DNA of 64,000 nt from Ignavibacteriota bacterium (GCA_002746605.1 PDPT01000044.1:1-64000), one strand, 5' to 3'. Positions 22,314-32,461 are shown, counted from the stretch's first letter. The notes: generated by a model from the sequence alone, not told the origin. Numbers and translations: made by a program.

Positions 22314-23270
22314 TTGCGGAAAAATTTACTCACTCATCCGTTATTACATTTAAGTTTATTTATAATTACTTTTATTACAACAGTTATTGCAGGTACCGAA
22401 TGGATAACCGGTATAACAGGTCCTTATAATTTAAATGATCTAAAAATCGGTTTGCCTTATTCCTTATCGGCTCTTTTCATTCTTGGTACGCACGAGTTTG
22501 GTCATTATTTTGCAGCAAAATTTCATAAAGTTAAAGCTACGCTGCCTTATTTTATTCCACTTCCTCCGGTTGCAGGTTTTTTTAATTTTGGAACGATGGG
22601 AGCAGTAATTAAAACAAAATCTGAAATTCCAAATAACAAAGCAATGTTTGATATTGGAGTTGCCGGACCAATAGCAGGATTTATAGCTTCGTGCATTGTT
22701 TTAATTTACGGATTTTCTAATTTACCAACCATCAATTACTTACTCGCTATTCACCCTGATTATTTAAGTCCCGATTACGGAAAAGAATCATTAACGTTGC
22801 AATTTGGGAACAATTTACTCTTTTTGTTTCTGCAGAATATTTTTACAAACAGTTCTGATTTTGTGCCACCTATGACTGAAGTTTATCATTATCCGTATTT
22901 AATGACAGGATGGTTTGGATTACTGATTACTGCAATGAATATGATTCCTGTCGGGCAGTTAGATGGCGGACATATTGTTTATAGTATGTTTGGAATTAAA
23001 GTGCAAGAAACAGTTGCAAGCATTTCCTTAATTTTAATACTTGTGCTTGGAATTTCTGGCATTGTGGATGGAGTATTGGAATTAGGTCTGGAAATAGGCT
23101 GGAGCGGTTGGCTCTTTTGGAGTTTAATATTATATTTTTTTATTAAAGTTAAACATCCGCCCGTAAGGTATTTCGAAAAACTTGATACAACAAGAAAATT
23201 TATTGGTTATTTTAGTCTCTTTATTCTTGCAATTTCCTTTTCTCCGACACCATTTTTAATAAAATTCTAA
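22314..23270 (+). CDS. site-2 protease family zinc metallopeptidase (M50)
   Basis: This 318-residue membrane protease carries HEFGH at 60-64 in a hydrophobic helix and the third metal-ligand motif GQLDGGHI late in the sequence, with six or so membrane segments. It lacks a PDZ domain, so it is closer to the compact S2P group than to RseP. The best start is TTG at 22314, with AAAAGGA about 8 bp upstream. It is the last gene of the 17.8-23.3 kb run. It may cleave a membrane-bound regulator or signal-peptide remnant. Confidence 0.87.
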   Translation: MRKNLLTHPLLHLSLFIITFITTVIAGTEWITGITGPYNLNDLKIGLPYSLSALFILGTHEFGHYFAAKFHKVKATLPYFIPLPPVAGFFNFGTMGAVIKTKSEIPNNKAMFDIGVAGPIAGFIASCIVLIYGFSNLPTINYLLAIHPDYLSPDYGKESLTLQFGNNLLFLFLQNIFTNSSDFVPPMTEVYHYPYLMTGWFGLLITAMNMIPVGQLDGGHIVYSMFGIKVQETVASISLILILVLGISGIVDGVLELGLEIGWSGWLFWSLILYFFIKVKHPPVRYFEKLDTTRKFIGYFSLFILAISFSPTPFLIKF

Positions 23271-23555
23271 AAGTGTTACATAAATAACCAAAAGGGGAGT
23301 GAGCCTTTTATATTTGACTATGCATAATAATAAAAAATTGAACAATTTAGTTCCCCCGAGTTTCTTATAGGTCATAAAAAATATACTTGAATATTTTGTA
23401 TAACTTATCTAACTTTTACTCTTAAATAAAACAAAAAAAGCCTATAGAATTTTTTTACAATAATTACAGTTAATTTTTTTTATAAAAGGTGGTTTTTGTA
23501 TCTACACTTCCTAGAGAAAATCGTAAAACGCTTCTCGAAAAATAAAAATTTAAAT

Positions 23556-24353
23556 ATGATGAAAAATTTTATTTTACTGATAATATTGGTAATTGCTTTA
23601 ATGAATTGTGAGCAAATTCCAACTGAAACAATTGAAACGAACTCTGCTAATTATGCTGTTATAGAAATTGAAGCCCCGGATACATTCAATTTTAGTCCGG
23701 CAAACAATAAAATGAGTACTTCAATCACGCTTAGAAATTATGAATTAGCTAAAAAAGTTTCATTTGATATTTTGCTCGAAGATGGTTCCGAGTTTATTAG
23801 TCAGAATAATCAAATGCTTCTGGAAAACACTAATAAGGGAATCTTTATTGGAAGCTTTCAACCTGATACCAATCTACTTAGTGGAACATATTTAATAAAT
23901 TATTTTGTTGAAGATGCTGCTACAGAAGTGAACAACGTTAGTAAAGTAGGCTCAACAAAGTTTTATTTCATAACTGATTCTAAAAATAAACCGCCAGTAA
24001 TCAGCAACTTAAATATTCCCGATGAAATTGAAAGAGAAGTAAGTTTTGTTTTTACGGTTAAAGCTGAAGACCCAAATGGATTAGCGGATATTGAACAGGT
24101 TTACTTTAAATTAAAACGTCCTGATGGAACAGTTGTTTATTCCAATTCAACGACTAAAAATGAACTTTTCCCCATGTTTGATAACGGTGATATTTCCGGT
24201 AGTGGAGATGAAACCAAAGGTGATGGAATCTTTTCTCTTAAAAATGAATTCGGTAAAACATCGCAAGTAGGTAATTGGATGTTTGAGTTTGGAGCTGTTG
24301 ATAAATCAGGTGAACAAAGTAATAAACTAACTCATACTCTAAAAGTTAAATAA
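23556..24353 (+). CDS. lipoprotein with Ig-like (choice-of-anchor-type) domains
   Basis: A lipoprotein signal peptide ends at LMNC in the first 18 residues from the ATG at 23556; an ATG at 23559 is equally possible. A beta-rich N-terminal domain and a second domain follow. The second domain starts at NKPPVISNLNIP, continues with VKAEDPNGLADI and ends DKSGEQSNKLTHTLKVK. This second domain resembles Ig-like domains found in cell-surface proteins of Ignavibacteria. Its stop overlaps the next start (TAATG). I cannot assign a function; it is probably a surface partner of the following T9SS protein. Confidence 0.75.
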   Translation: MMKNFILLIILVIALMNCEQIPTETIETNSANYAVIEIEAPDTFNFSPANNKMSTSITLRNYELAKKVSFDILLEDGSEFISQNNQMLLENTNKGIFIGSFQPDTNLLSGTYLINYFVEDAATEVNNVSKVGSTKFYFITDSKNKPPVISNLNIPDEIEREVSFVFTVKAEDPNGLADIEQVYFKLKRPDGTVVYSNSTTKNELFPMFDNGDISGSGDETKGDGIFSLKNEFGKTSQVGNWMFEFGAVDKSGEQSNKLTHTLKVK

Positions 24354-25933
24354 TGAAAAAATACTTTAAAATAATTTTAAGTCTAACTTTCCTTGCAAAT
24401 ATTTATGCACAAGAATTACCCGTAAGTTATAAGTTAGGAGAAACACAATCGCTAAATAAAATTGCTGTTGATAAAACTCCTGTTGGTAATTCAGTAGAAT
24501 ATATTGAATTTATGGGCGATGATGTTTGGATAGCTACTTCCGTAGGTGTAAGTAAAACAATGGATGGTGGTAAAACTTGGAGCAATTATAAATTTGGAAA
24601 CGAAGGAATTTCTGCTCTTGCAATTAAGAATGATACTGTTTGGGTGGCTACTTGGCACTTACTAAAAGATAGTGATGATAATGTGCCGGTTGGGTCCGGG
24701 CTTCATTACTCACCGGATAAAGGAGAAACCTGGATTGATATTGAGCAGCCCGTTGATGCTTTTGATGACTCATCAATAGTGTATGGAATTAATACTCTAA
24801 GAGCTTTACCTTTAACTGTTAATGAAGGGAATTTTACCAGAGATATTGGATTCTTAGATAATTCAATTTGGATTGCTAATTTTTATGGCGGACTAAGAAA
24901 AACTAATGACTTGGGAAAAACTTGGGAAAAAGTTGTATTACCACCTGATAATTTAGATTCAATCAAGCCAACAGATACATTAAATTTTGATGTTTCACCT
25001 TCCAAAGGTACTTTGAACTTTCAAAGTAATCTGAACCACAGATTTTTTTCACTTAAAGTTGTTAATGATTCTACAATAATTATTGGAACTGCAAACGGAA
25101 TAAATATTTCTAAAGACGGTGGTGTAAGTTGGAAGAAAACAAATCATCAAAATACTAATAAATCAATGAGTGGAAATTTTGTAATTGACATCAACTACAA
25201 TCATAATACTAATACTATTTGGGCAGCAACATTGAAGGCTGAAGGAGCTTCAGAGTTTTACGGTTTAAGTTCTTCAAGTGATTGGGGCAAAACGTGGGAA
25301 ACTCATTTGTCCGGTGAAACTGTGCACGATATAGGCTTTAGTTTTGATGAAAACGGGTTTGAAAAAGATATTTTTGCTGCCACGGAAAGTGGTGTTTTCA
25401 GATCACCTGATAATGGTAAAACATGGTTGATTCTTCCGCCGATAAAGGATACTGAAACTTCTGTTGAGTTGTTAAGTGACAAATTTAGGGCTGTTAATGC
25501 TAAACTAAACAATGTTGGGAATACAGAGATTTGGTTCGGTTCTGAAAATGGTGGAACAGCCAAACTGATTGAACATGGCAGTATTTGGGAAGGTGAATGG
25601 AGCGTGTTTATAAGCAGTCCGGAATTATCTACTGAAAAAAATGAATCTTCCATTGCGTTTCCTAATCCATTTAGTCCCGATTCTGATAATATAACTATTA
25701 AAACTTACTTTAAAGGCTCAGCTAAATCATTCACTTTAAGAATTTTTGATTTTGGAATGAACTTAGTTAGAACTGTTATCCAAAATGTTGATAGAGCAGG
25801 CAATAAAGAATATTTTGATTATTGGGACGGAAGAGATGAGAACAATAAAATTGTACCTAACGGAGTTTATTTCTATAGAATTGACCTTGGTAATAATAAA
25901 CCTATTTACGGAAAAATTATGGTGATGATGTGA
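24353..25933 (+). CDS. secreted BNR/sortilin-like propeller protein with FlgD-like/T9SS C-terminus
   Basis: The 526-residue protein has a signal peptide (cleavage near IYAQ). Repeated Asp-box-like motifs follow (SKTMDGGKTWSNY, LRKTNDLGKTWEK, ISKDGGVSWKK, FRSPDNGKTWL), which mark a beta-propeller. The C-terminal about 90 residues (FPNPFSPDSDNI, then WDGRDENNKIVPNGVYFYRI) form a FlgD-Ig-like domain. In this lineage that domain acts as, or resembles, a T9SS sorting signal. It is translationally coupled to genes on both sides (TAATG and TGATG), in a block with two PorV-like barrels. The ligand or enzymatic role is unknown. Confidence 0.82.
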   Translation: MKKYFKIILSLTFLANIYAQELPVSYKLGETQSLNKIAVDKTPVGNSVEYIEFMGDDVWIATSVGVSKTMDGGKTWSNYKFGNEGISALAIKNDTVWVATWHLLKDSDDNVPVGSGLHYSPDKGETWIDIEQPVDAFDDSSIVYGINTLRALPLTVNEGNFTRDIGFLDNSIWIANFYGGLRKTNDLGKTWEKVVLPPDNLDSIKPTDTLNFDVSPSKGTLNFQSNLNHRFFSLKVVNDSTIIIGTANGINISKDGGVSWKKTNHQNTNKSMSGNFVIDINYNHNTNTIWAATLKAEGASEFYGLSSSSDWGKTWETHLSGETVHDIGFSFDENGFEKDIFAATESGVFRSPDNGKTWLILPPIKDTETSVELLSDKFRAVNAKLNNVGNTEIWFGSENGGTAKLIEHGSIWEGEWSVFISSPELSTEKNESSIAFPNPFSPDSDNITIKTYFKGSAKSFTLRIFDFGMNLVRTVIQNVDRAGNKEYFDYWDGRDENNKIVPNGVYFYRIDLGNNKPIYGKIMVMM

Positions 25934-27000
25934 TGTTAGCTAAAACTTCAAAGATAAAAGTTGAAAGTCTAAATTCTATATTAAGTACTCTAAAATCTGA
26001 GATTAGAATTCAAAATTTTATATTTATGTTTTTGATTTTATTTTATCACTTATCTTTTGCTCAACTGCAATATTCAGAGTATAACAGTATGGCAGGTGCT
26101 TTTAGCAGAATGGGTTTTGGAGCAAGAGGAATGGGAATGGGAAATTCGATGGGAGCCGTAATTCAAGGGAATCTCGTTTCTTATTATAATCCTGCAGTAT
26201 CTGTTTTCCAAGAAAAAAATTATTTTCATACTTCATATTCTATTTTATCTTTAGATCGGTCATTAAACTTCTTAAACTTTACTAGGCAATTTAATTTTGG
26301 TAAGGACGATAAAAACGATTCCAAACTTAAGTCTATTTCTGGAATAAGTCTTGGAATTATTAACGCAGGTATAAGCGGAATTGAAAGAAGAGACAGGCAG
26401 GGAATTAAGTACAAAGATCTTTCTACTTCTGAAAATCAATTCTTTTTAAATTTTTCTAAAACTTTTTCGGATAACTTATCGATAGGAGTTGGGTTAAAAT
26501 TCTTTTACTATAGTCTTTATGAAGATATTTCCTCTTCCGGTTTTGGAATTGATCTTGGTGCTGTTTATAGGTTTAATAACAATCTTACATTTGCCGGAGT
26601 TATTACCGATATTAATTCTAAATATAAATGGGATACAACTACTATGTATGGAATAGAAGGAAATTCCACAACTTATTCTTTCCCTACATTATATAAAATT
26701 GCAGCATCATATAAATTCAATAATCCTGATCTATTGGTAAATATGGAGTTTGAGCATAGTAATGCCGAAACTAATTTTATTAGAGTTGGTGCCGAATACA
26801 ATATTTATCAATCGTTTTATTTGCGTAGTGGTATCGATAGAATAAGTTTAAGTAACACAGATATTCCTATAAGACCTGCATTTGGATTTTCTTACTTCAA
26901 AGCATTTAACAAATTAAATATTGGTATCGATTATGCTTTTGTGGTTGAACCTTATTCATCATTCGATCAACATATTATCGGGATAGAGGTTTTATTCTAA
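25933..27000 (+). CDS. PorV/PorQ family outer-membrane barrel protein
   Basis: The ATG at 25933 overlaps the previous TGA. The product has an unusually long N-terminus, with the hydrophobic signal core starting only near residue 32 (FLILFYHLSFAQ), so an internal start is possible. The motif GARGMGMGNSMGAVIQGNLVSYYNPA is characteristic of PorV/PorQ (UPF0164) barrels, which receive T9SS cargo at the outer membrane. The protein ends with an outer-membrane-type strand (GIEVLF). The placement beside a sorted cargo gene supports a T9SS link. It may be a paralogue rather than the main PorV. Confidence 0.83.
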   Translation: MLAKTSKIKVESLNSILSTLKSEIRIQNFIFMFLILFYHLSFAQLQYSEYNSMAGAFSRMGFGARGMGMGNSMGAVIQGNLVSYYNPAVSVFQEKNYFHTSYSILSLDRSLNFLNFTRQFNFGKDDKNDSKLKSISGISLGIINAGISGIERRDRQGIKYKDLSTSENQFFLNFSKTFSDNLSIGVGLKFFYYSLYEDISSSGFGIDLGAVYRFNNNLTFAGVITDINSKYKWDTTTMYGIEGNSTTYSFPTLYKIAASYKFNNPDLLVNMEFEHSNAETNFIRVGAEYNIYQSFYLRSGIDRISLSNTDIPIRPAFGFSYFKAFNKLNIGIDYAFVVEPYSSFDQHIIGIEVLF

Positions 27001-27026
27001 TTGTTTAATAATTTAAAATTTATATA

Positions 27027-27926
27027 ATGAAAAATAAAATAATTGTAATTTTAATATTTTTATGTTCAAGCTTAATTGCTCAATCTGCCGGTAAGACCGG
27101 ATTGTCATTTCTAAATATTGGTAATAGTGCAAAAAATTTGTCGTTATCAAATATCGGACTATTAAATGATGATATAAGTTCAATAACTTATAATCCTGCA
27201 ACTGTAAATTTTCAAAAAACATCAAGTATTTTGTTTACGCATCAAATGTGGATACAAGATATGAGTAGCGATATATTAAATGCAAGTTTCAGTTTGTGGG
27301 GCTTGCCACTTGCATTTGGAGTTAATACAACTAAAATAAATGATTTTGAAATTAGAACTATGCCAAGTGAAAATCCTGAAGCTCTTTTTAATATAAATTA
27401 TTTTTACGGAAGTTTTTCTACTGGTTTTAAGATTATAGAAAATTTAACTTTCGGATTCTCTATTAAGTATCTATACGAAAGCATGCTTTCCGATGATGCT
27501 TCCGGAACCGGTTATGATTTGGGTTTCGTTTATTCCGATTTACTTGAAAACTTAAATCTCGGATTATCTGTTCGTAATCTAGGTTCAATGAATAAGTTGA
27601 GAAACAAAAGCACAAAACTTCCTTCAGATTTAATTTTTAATGCAACTTATCTTTATCATTTCGATAATGTTAGATTATTATTTTTACCTGTGTTTGGAAT
27701 CCAAAAATATTTTGAAAGTGATAACTTAAATTTCCATTTTGGAACTGAAATAAAATATGATAAACAATTTGCATTAAGACTTGGTTACTTAACAGGTTAT
27801 GAATCGAGAGGGCTTTCTGTAGGAGCAGGCTTTTATTGGAATGGCATTAATATTGACTATGCTTTTACTCCGTTCAGCTACAGTATAGGAAATGCAAACA
27901 CAATTTCAATTGGCTACACTTTCTAA
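27027..27926 (+). CDS. second PorV/PorQ family outer-membrane barrel protein
   Basis: The 299-residue protein has a clear signal peptide (cleavage after LIAQ) and starts with FLNIGNSAKNLSLSNIGLLNDDISSITYNPA, the PorV/PorQ pattern. It is a beta-barrel throughout and ends SIGYTF. It follows its paralogue by 26 bp. The pair, the sorted propeller protein and the lipoprotein form a four-gene unit, which suggests a dedicated outer-membrane export or surface-attachment module. Confidence 0.83.
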   Translation: MKNKIIVILIFLCSSLIAQSAGKTGLSFLNIGNSAKNLSLSNIGLLNDDISSITYNPATVNFQKTSSILFTHQMWIQDMSSDILNASFSLWGLPLAFGVNTTKINDFEIRTMPSENPEALFNINYFYGSFSTGFKIIENLTFGFSIKYLYESMLSDDASGTGYDLGFVYSDLLENLNLGLSVRNLGSMNKLRNKSTKLPSDLIFNATYLYHFDNVRLLFLPVFGIQKYFESDNLNFHFGTEIKYDKQFALRLGYLTGYESRGLSVGAGFYWNGINIDYAFTPFSYSIGNANTISIGYTF

Positions 27927-28008
27927 AGAATTTTTGCTGAAAAAATCTGTATGATTATAAAGTTCATATTGCTTATCTTACATAATCTTAAAAATTAAAT
28001 TTATCAGT

Positions 28009-28968
28009 ATGGAAATAATTGAATATACAGAAGAATGGAAAAGTAAATGGGATGATTTTGTTCTAAATTCCAGCAACGGAACAATGTTCCACATGCAGAA
28101 ATTCTTCGATTATCACACTCCCGGAAAATTTAAATTTAATCATTTAATATTCTTAGAAAAAAATAAAATAGAGGCGTTATTACCCGGCAGTATTCTTGAC
28201 AGTAGAATCTTTGAGTCCCCTATAGGAGCAAGTTACGGTTCAATTGTATTACCCGATATCACTTTTAAGAAAACCATGCTAATTGTTTCAACATTAAAAC
28301 AATATGCTATTGCAAAAGGTTGGAAAGAACTAATACTAACTGCTGCACCAATGATTTATGAAACATTTCCTAATCACAATTTAGATTTTGCTATGCTTTG
28401 GCAAGGATTTAAATTTGATCTTCATTATATATCGAGTGCAATTAAATTAGACACAAACAAAGATATACTTTCTCGTTTTAGCCAAACAATTAGAAGAAAT
28501 GTAAGAAAATCTATAAAAGAAGGTGTAACGGTAGAAATAAATGAAAAGTATGATGAATTCTATCCTATCCTTTTGGAAAATAAAGCAAGACACAATGTAA
28601 AACCAACACACAGTTACGAAGATTTATTAAAACTTAAAAAATTAATGCCTGATAGACTTAAACTTTTTATGGTTTATTATAAAGGAAAACCTATTGCTGG
28701 TTCATTAATGTTTTATGCCAACAAAAATGTAGCAATTTGTTTTTATAATATGCTGCTTTACGAATATGCACATTTAAAACCGATTCAAAGAGTAATGTTT
28801 GAAGTTGTTAAAGATGCAACTGAAAGGGGATACACTTATGTTGATATCGGAGTTTCACAAGATACATCTGCTGATAACCCCATGACACCAAGCGAAAGTT
28901 TAATTGATTTCAAAGAAAAGTTCGATGCAAAATCCATTATGAGAAATACATTAAAAATTGAGCTTTAG
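28009..28968 (+). CDS. FemAB-type GNAT-fold aminoacyl/acyl transferase
   Basis: The 319-residue cytosolic protein has the double-GNAT layout of the FemAB/BioF2-like family. Recognisable parts are GTMFHMQKFFDYH near the start, RNVRKSIKEGV in the middle and the C-terminal stretch GKPIAGSLMFYANKNVAICFYNMLLYEYAHLKPIQRVMFEVVKDATERGYTYVDIG region around residues 220-290. Gram-negative members usually modify exopolysaccharide or other envelope products rather than making peptidoglycan cross-bridges. A GT4 gene follows after 8 bp, supporting an envelope-sugar role. The acyl donor is unknown. Confidence 0.8.
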   Translation: MEIIEYTEEWKSKWDDFVLNSSNGTMFHMQKFFDYHTPGKFKFNHLIFLEKNKIEALLPGSILDSRIFESPIGASYGSIVLPDITFKKTMLIVSTLKQYAIAKGWKELILTAAPMIYETFPNHNLDFAMLWQGFKFDLHYISSAIKLDTNKDILSRFSQTIRRNVRKSIKEGVTVEINEKYDEFYPILLENKARHNVKPTHSYEDLLKLKKLMPDRLKLFMVYYKGKPIAGSLMFYANKNVAICFYNMLLYEYAHLKPIQRVMFEVVKDATERGYTYVDIGVSQDTSADNPMTPSESLIDFKEKFDAKSIMRNTLKIEL

Positions 28969-28976
28969 GAATAGGT

Positions 28977-30101
28977 TTGTCTGAGTTTAAAAAAAAAGTT
29001 ATTATTACTTTCCTAGGAAATACTTATCACGATACAAGAGTTGTTAATCTTATTGATTCGCTATCACAATTAAATTATAACGTTTCTACAATTTCTTTTG
29101 ATTGGAAAACTGAAAATTTTAAATCAATAATTGGTAAAACTTCAGTTTATAAATTAGATAAGACCAAAAGTAGTTTAAGTTTTTATTTTAACTTTATATT
29201 TAAGCTAGTTCAACAATTGTTAAAAATTAAAGCAGATTTATATTTCGCTGAAGACATTTATACTTTACCGTTTGTTTATTTTTTTGCAAAAAAGAATAAT
29301 GCAAAAGTATTCTATAATAGTCGTGAAATTTATGCTCATCTTGCGGGATTGAGAAATAAGAGTATAGTGCAAAAAATTATTTCCCAAATTGAAAAGAAAT
29401 TTATATGCAAAGTTGATTTGGTTTTGGTTACCGGTGAAATGGATGCAGAATATTTAAGAGAGACTTATTCAATCGATAATCTTTTTGTTTTAAGAAATCT
29501 TCCTAAATATCAAAAAAATATTGAAAGTATTGATTTACATAAAAAATTAAATATCCCAAGTGAACAAAAAATAATCTTGTATCAAGGAGTAATTCTTGAG
29601 GGCAGAGGAATAACTAAAGTTATAGAGGTAATTGATAAAATTCCTAACACGTATTTTGTGATAATTGGAGAGGGAGAATTTAAAGATAAGTTTATTCAAC
29701 TTGTGGAAGAAAAAGGTGTAGGTAATAGAGTCTATTTTTATGGGGCAGTAAACCATACAGAACTATTACCATTGACCAAAGGAGCAGACTTGGGACTTGC
29801 TTTAATTGAGAACATAAGTATTAGTTATTATTATGCACTACCTAACAAATTGTTTGAATATATAATGGCAGAAATTCCCGTTTTGGTGAGTGATTTGCCT
29901 CAGATGAAAAAGATTGTTGAACAATATAAAGTCGGTGAGTGCATAAGTTTAGAAAACGATAATGAAATTGTTACAAAAATTGCAAGTATGTTAAGTTCCG
30001 AAAAAAAAATAATTGAATATAAAGCACATGCAAGCAGTGCCGCAAAAGAACTTAATTGGCAACATGAATTTAAGAAGTTTAAAGAAAAGTATTTAAATTA
30101 G
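28977..30101 (+). CDS. glycosyltransferase family 4
   Basis: The 374-residue enzyme has a Rossmann N-terminal domain and a GT4 C-terminal domain with IILYQGVILEGRGI, VIIGEGEFKDKF, VYFYGAVNHTELL and LPNKLFEYIMAEIPVLVSD, where E of FEYIMAEIP fits the conserved E-x7-E region. The start is TTG at 28977, with TTTAGGAATAGG upstream. It follows the FemAB gene directly. It probably builds an extracellular or cell-wall polysaccharide; donor and acceptor are not evident. The SRP RNA gene lies just downstream. Confidence 0.87.
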   Translation: MSEFKKKVIITFLGNTYHDTRVVNLIDSLSQLNYNVSTISFDWKTENFKSIIGKTSVYKLDKTKSSLSFYFNFIFKLVQQLLKIKADLYFAEDIYTLPFVYFFAKKNNAKVFYNSREIYAHLAGLRNKSIVQKIISQIEKKFICKVDLVLVTGEMDAEYLRETYSIDNLFVLRNLPKYQKNIESIDLHKKLNIPSEQKIILYQGVILEGRGITKVIEVIDKIPNTYFVIIGEGEFKDKFIQLVEEKGVGNRVYFYGAVNHTELLPLTKGADLGLALIENISISYYYALPNKLFEYIMAEIPVLVSDLPQMKKIVEQYKVGECISLENDNEIVTKIASMLSSEKKIIEYKAHASSAAKELNWQHEFKKFKEKYLN

Positions 30102-30136
30102 CCTTACAATTATCTATATTTACACTCCAAAATTTT

Positions 30137-30230
30137 TGCCGAGTACTAGCTGACATTTTAGTACCCAATTCCGTCAGGTCCGGAAGGAAGCAGCGGTAAG
30201 TATTTAATTTGTGCAGTTAGCTCCTCGGCA
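30137..30230 (+). ncRNA. ffs: signal recognition particle RNA, small bacterial (4.5S) type
   Basis: The domain IV core is unmistakable: CCGTCAGGTCCGGAAGGAAG followed by CAGCGG. The ends TGCCGAG (30137-30143) and CTCGGCA (30224-30230) form the closing helix, and AGCTGAC pairs with GTTAGCT with one wobble. TTTTTGTTTT follows directly, so the closing helix may double as a terminator. TATATTTA at 30115-30122 sits where a -7 element would be. The RNA binds Ffh to target membrane and exported proteins. Confidence 0.95.
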
Positions 30231-30477
30231 TTTTTGTTTTAAAAATAAAAATTCGTAAAGTGTAAAGAAAGACCATTAAATTTAATTTTCCGATTATAAG
30301 TTGGAAAAATAATTTCTTCAATAGCAGTTAATCTATTTTGCTTAACTATTTCTAAAGTTGATTCGTTTCTTAATTAAATTGTTCGATATAAAAAATAGTT
30401 GCTCCAAGAAACACAATCCAAAAAAAAATATAACTTAAAGAAAAAATTTTTATTTTAGATGTAATAAATACTCAAAT

Positions 30478-32355
30478 ATGGATTATAACATCAAGAATAG
30501 AATTTTACCAATATCTATAATAATTGTTTTATTTTTTTCTTTCGGGAATATATTCTCGCAGAAAGTGGTATATCCTACAATTTTACTTTCCAAAGTAAAG
30601 AATAAAATTTTTGTTAAAGATATTCCTAGTAGTATAGATACTGTTAATTTAATTGTAAAAAGTATAGACTTTAAGCAAACTTTCTATGCTAAAGTTCAAG
30701 ATAATAAAGCTGAAATTGTAGTTGAACTTAATTCAAGTGGTAAATATACTTTTATGTTATATGAAAAAAGTATTGGCGGTGTAGAAAAAATAGTGCTTCC
30801 GGGTTGGCTGAGTATAGTGCCACCGTTACTTGCCATTTTGCTTGCATTAATATTCAGACAAGTTTTTGTTGCACTTTTTTTTGGAATTTATATTGGATTG
30901 TTGTTTATCTATGAATTCAATCCTTTAATTGCTTTATTACGTTTAATTGATACAAATATTTTTAATGCTTTAAAAGATCCAGATCATGTTTTTATTATTC
31001 TTTTTACACTTTTAATCGGTGGAGTTGTAGGAGTTATTTCTAAAAATGGTGGAACAATTGGTTTGGCTGATAAAATAACAAAATATGCAAAAACTTCTCG
31101 TTCAGGAATGCTTTCTAGCTGGTTCTTGGGACTTGTAATATTCTTTGATGATTATGCCAACTCGCTTATCATAGGAAATATGATGAGACCAATTACCGAT
31201 AAGTTAAAAATATCTCGTGAGAAATTGGCTTACATTGTCGATTCAACAGCTGCTCCGGTTGCAAGTCTAGTAATTATAAGTACGTGGATTGGTTATGAGC
31301 TAGGTTTAATTGGTGATAGTCTCGCTTCAATCGGTTCCGACTTAAATCCTTATGAAGTTTTTATTAGAACTCTGCCATATCGTTTTTATCCGATTGCTTC
31401 AATGTATTTTGTATTCTTAACTTCACTATTGCAACGAGATTTTGGTCCGATGTATAAAGTTGAGAAAAATGCCCGCAAAGGAAATGGTTATGCAAACGAA
31501 GAAAATAAAAAAATAGATTTTGATACTCAAAAATTTTCTTCGGGAAAAGCAAAATGGTATAATGGTGCAATCCCTATTTTAATAATTCTTTTTGGAACTA
31601 TTAGCGGACTTATTTTTACCGGCATCAAGTCTTTAGAAAATAATAACATAACAACTTACGGAATTGACGATATAATTAAAGCATCCGATTCATATCGTTC
31701 TTTACTTTGGGCAAGTTTGGTAGCCGGAATTGTTGCAATTATTCTTACCGTTAGTCAAAAAATTCAAAAATTAGAGGATTCCTTAAAAGCTTGGAACAAA
31801 GGAATACAATCAATGATGATTGCAGCAGTAATACTTGTAATGGCTTGGGGAATTAGTTCAATAACAAATGAATTAAAAACGGCTGATTATATTATTTCTT
31901 TACTTAGCGATAGCATAAGTCCGAGATTGTTGCCTGCAATTATTTTTATTGTTTGTGGAATAATAAGTTTTGCAACGGGAACAAGCTGGGGAACAATGGC
32001 AATTGTAATGCCGATTGTAATTCCACTTGCCTCAACAATTTCTCGCATGGAAGGACTTGCGGAAGCAGATACAAATTTAATTTTAATTGGAGTTGTTAGT
32101 TCCGTACTTGCCGGTTCTGTTTGGGGTGATCATTGCTCGCCTATTGCTGATACAACAATTCTCAGTTCTATAGCTTCTAAGTGTAATCATATTATGCACG
32201 TAAAAACTCAACTTCCTTATTCTCTTTTAGTCGGGAGTGTTTCCTTAATATTTGGTGATATTCTTACGGCTTATGGATTCAGTCCTTACCTCGCAATTCT
32301 TCTGATATTTTTAAGTTTGTTTCTAATTCTTAAATTTTTCGGAAAAAAAGTATAA
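30478..32355 (+). CDS. NhaC-family Na+/H+ antiporter with an extra periplasmic N-terminal domain
   Basis: The 625-residue protein starts with a cleavable-looking signal peptide (to about IFSQ, 28) and about 75 residues rich in beta strands. From WLSIVPPLLAILLALIFRQVF onward it has about 11 membrane helices of the NhaC family, with conserved GWGISS-like and TSWGTMAIVMPI, AGSVWGDHCSPIADTTILSS motifs. The last is diagnostic of NhaC/ArsB-type exchangers. It should export Na+ or a substrate amine or acid against H+ or Na+. The added N-terminal domain is absent from classic NhaC. It stands alone, after a 247-bp spacer without clear genes. Confidence 0.88.
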   Translation: MDYNIKNRILPISIIIVLFFSFGNIFSQKVVYPTILLSKVKNKIFVKDIPSSIDTVNLIVKSIDFKQTFYAKVQDNKAEIVVELNSSGKYTFMLYEKSIGGVEKIVLPGWLSIVPPLLAILLALIFRQVFVALFFGIYIGLLFIYEFNPLIALLRLIDTNIFNALKDPDHVFIILFTLLIGGVVGVISKNGGTIGLADKITKYAKTSRSGMLSSWFLGLVIFFDDYANSLIIGNMMRPITDKLKISREKLAYIVDSTAAPVASLVIISTWIGYELGLIGDSLASIGSDLNPYEVFIRTLPYRFYPIASMYFVFLTSLLQRDFGPMYKVEKNARKGNGYANEENKKIDFDTQKFSSGKAKWYNGAIPILIILFGTISGLIFTGIKSLENNNITTYGIDDIIKASDSYRSLLWASLVAGIVAIILTVSQKIQKLEDSLKAWNKGIQSMMIAAVILVMAWGISSITNELKTADYIISLLSDSISPRLLPAIIFIVCGIISFATGTSWGTMAIVMPIVIPLASTISRMEGLAEADTNLILIGVVSSVLAGSVWGDHCSPIADTTILSSIASKCNHIMHVKTQLPYSLLVGSVSLIFGDILTAYGFSPYLAILLIFLSLFLILKFFGKKV

Positions 32356-32461
32356 CCACCATTGAAACACGTAAAAATTAAAAGGTACAGATACCTTAAA
32401 GGAACAATTCTATCTTTATATGGAAATTCAGAATTAAAAATTAGATGCTAAATATTAAAAA

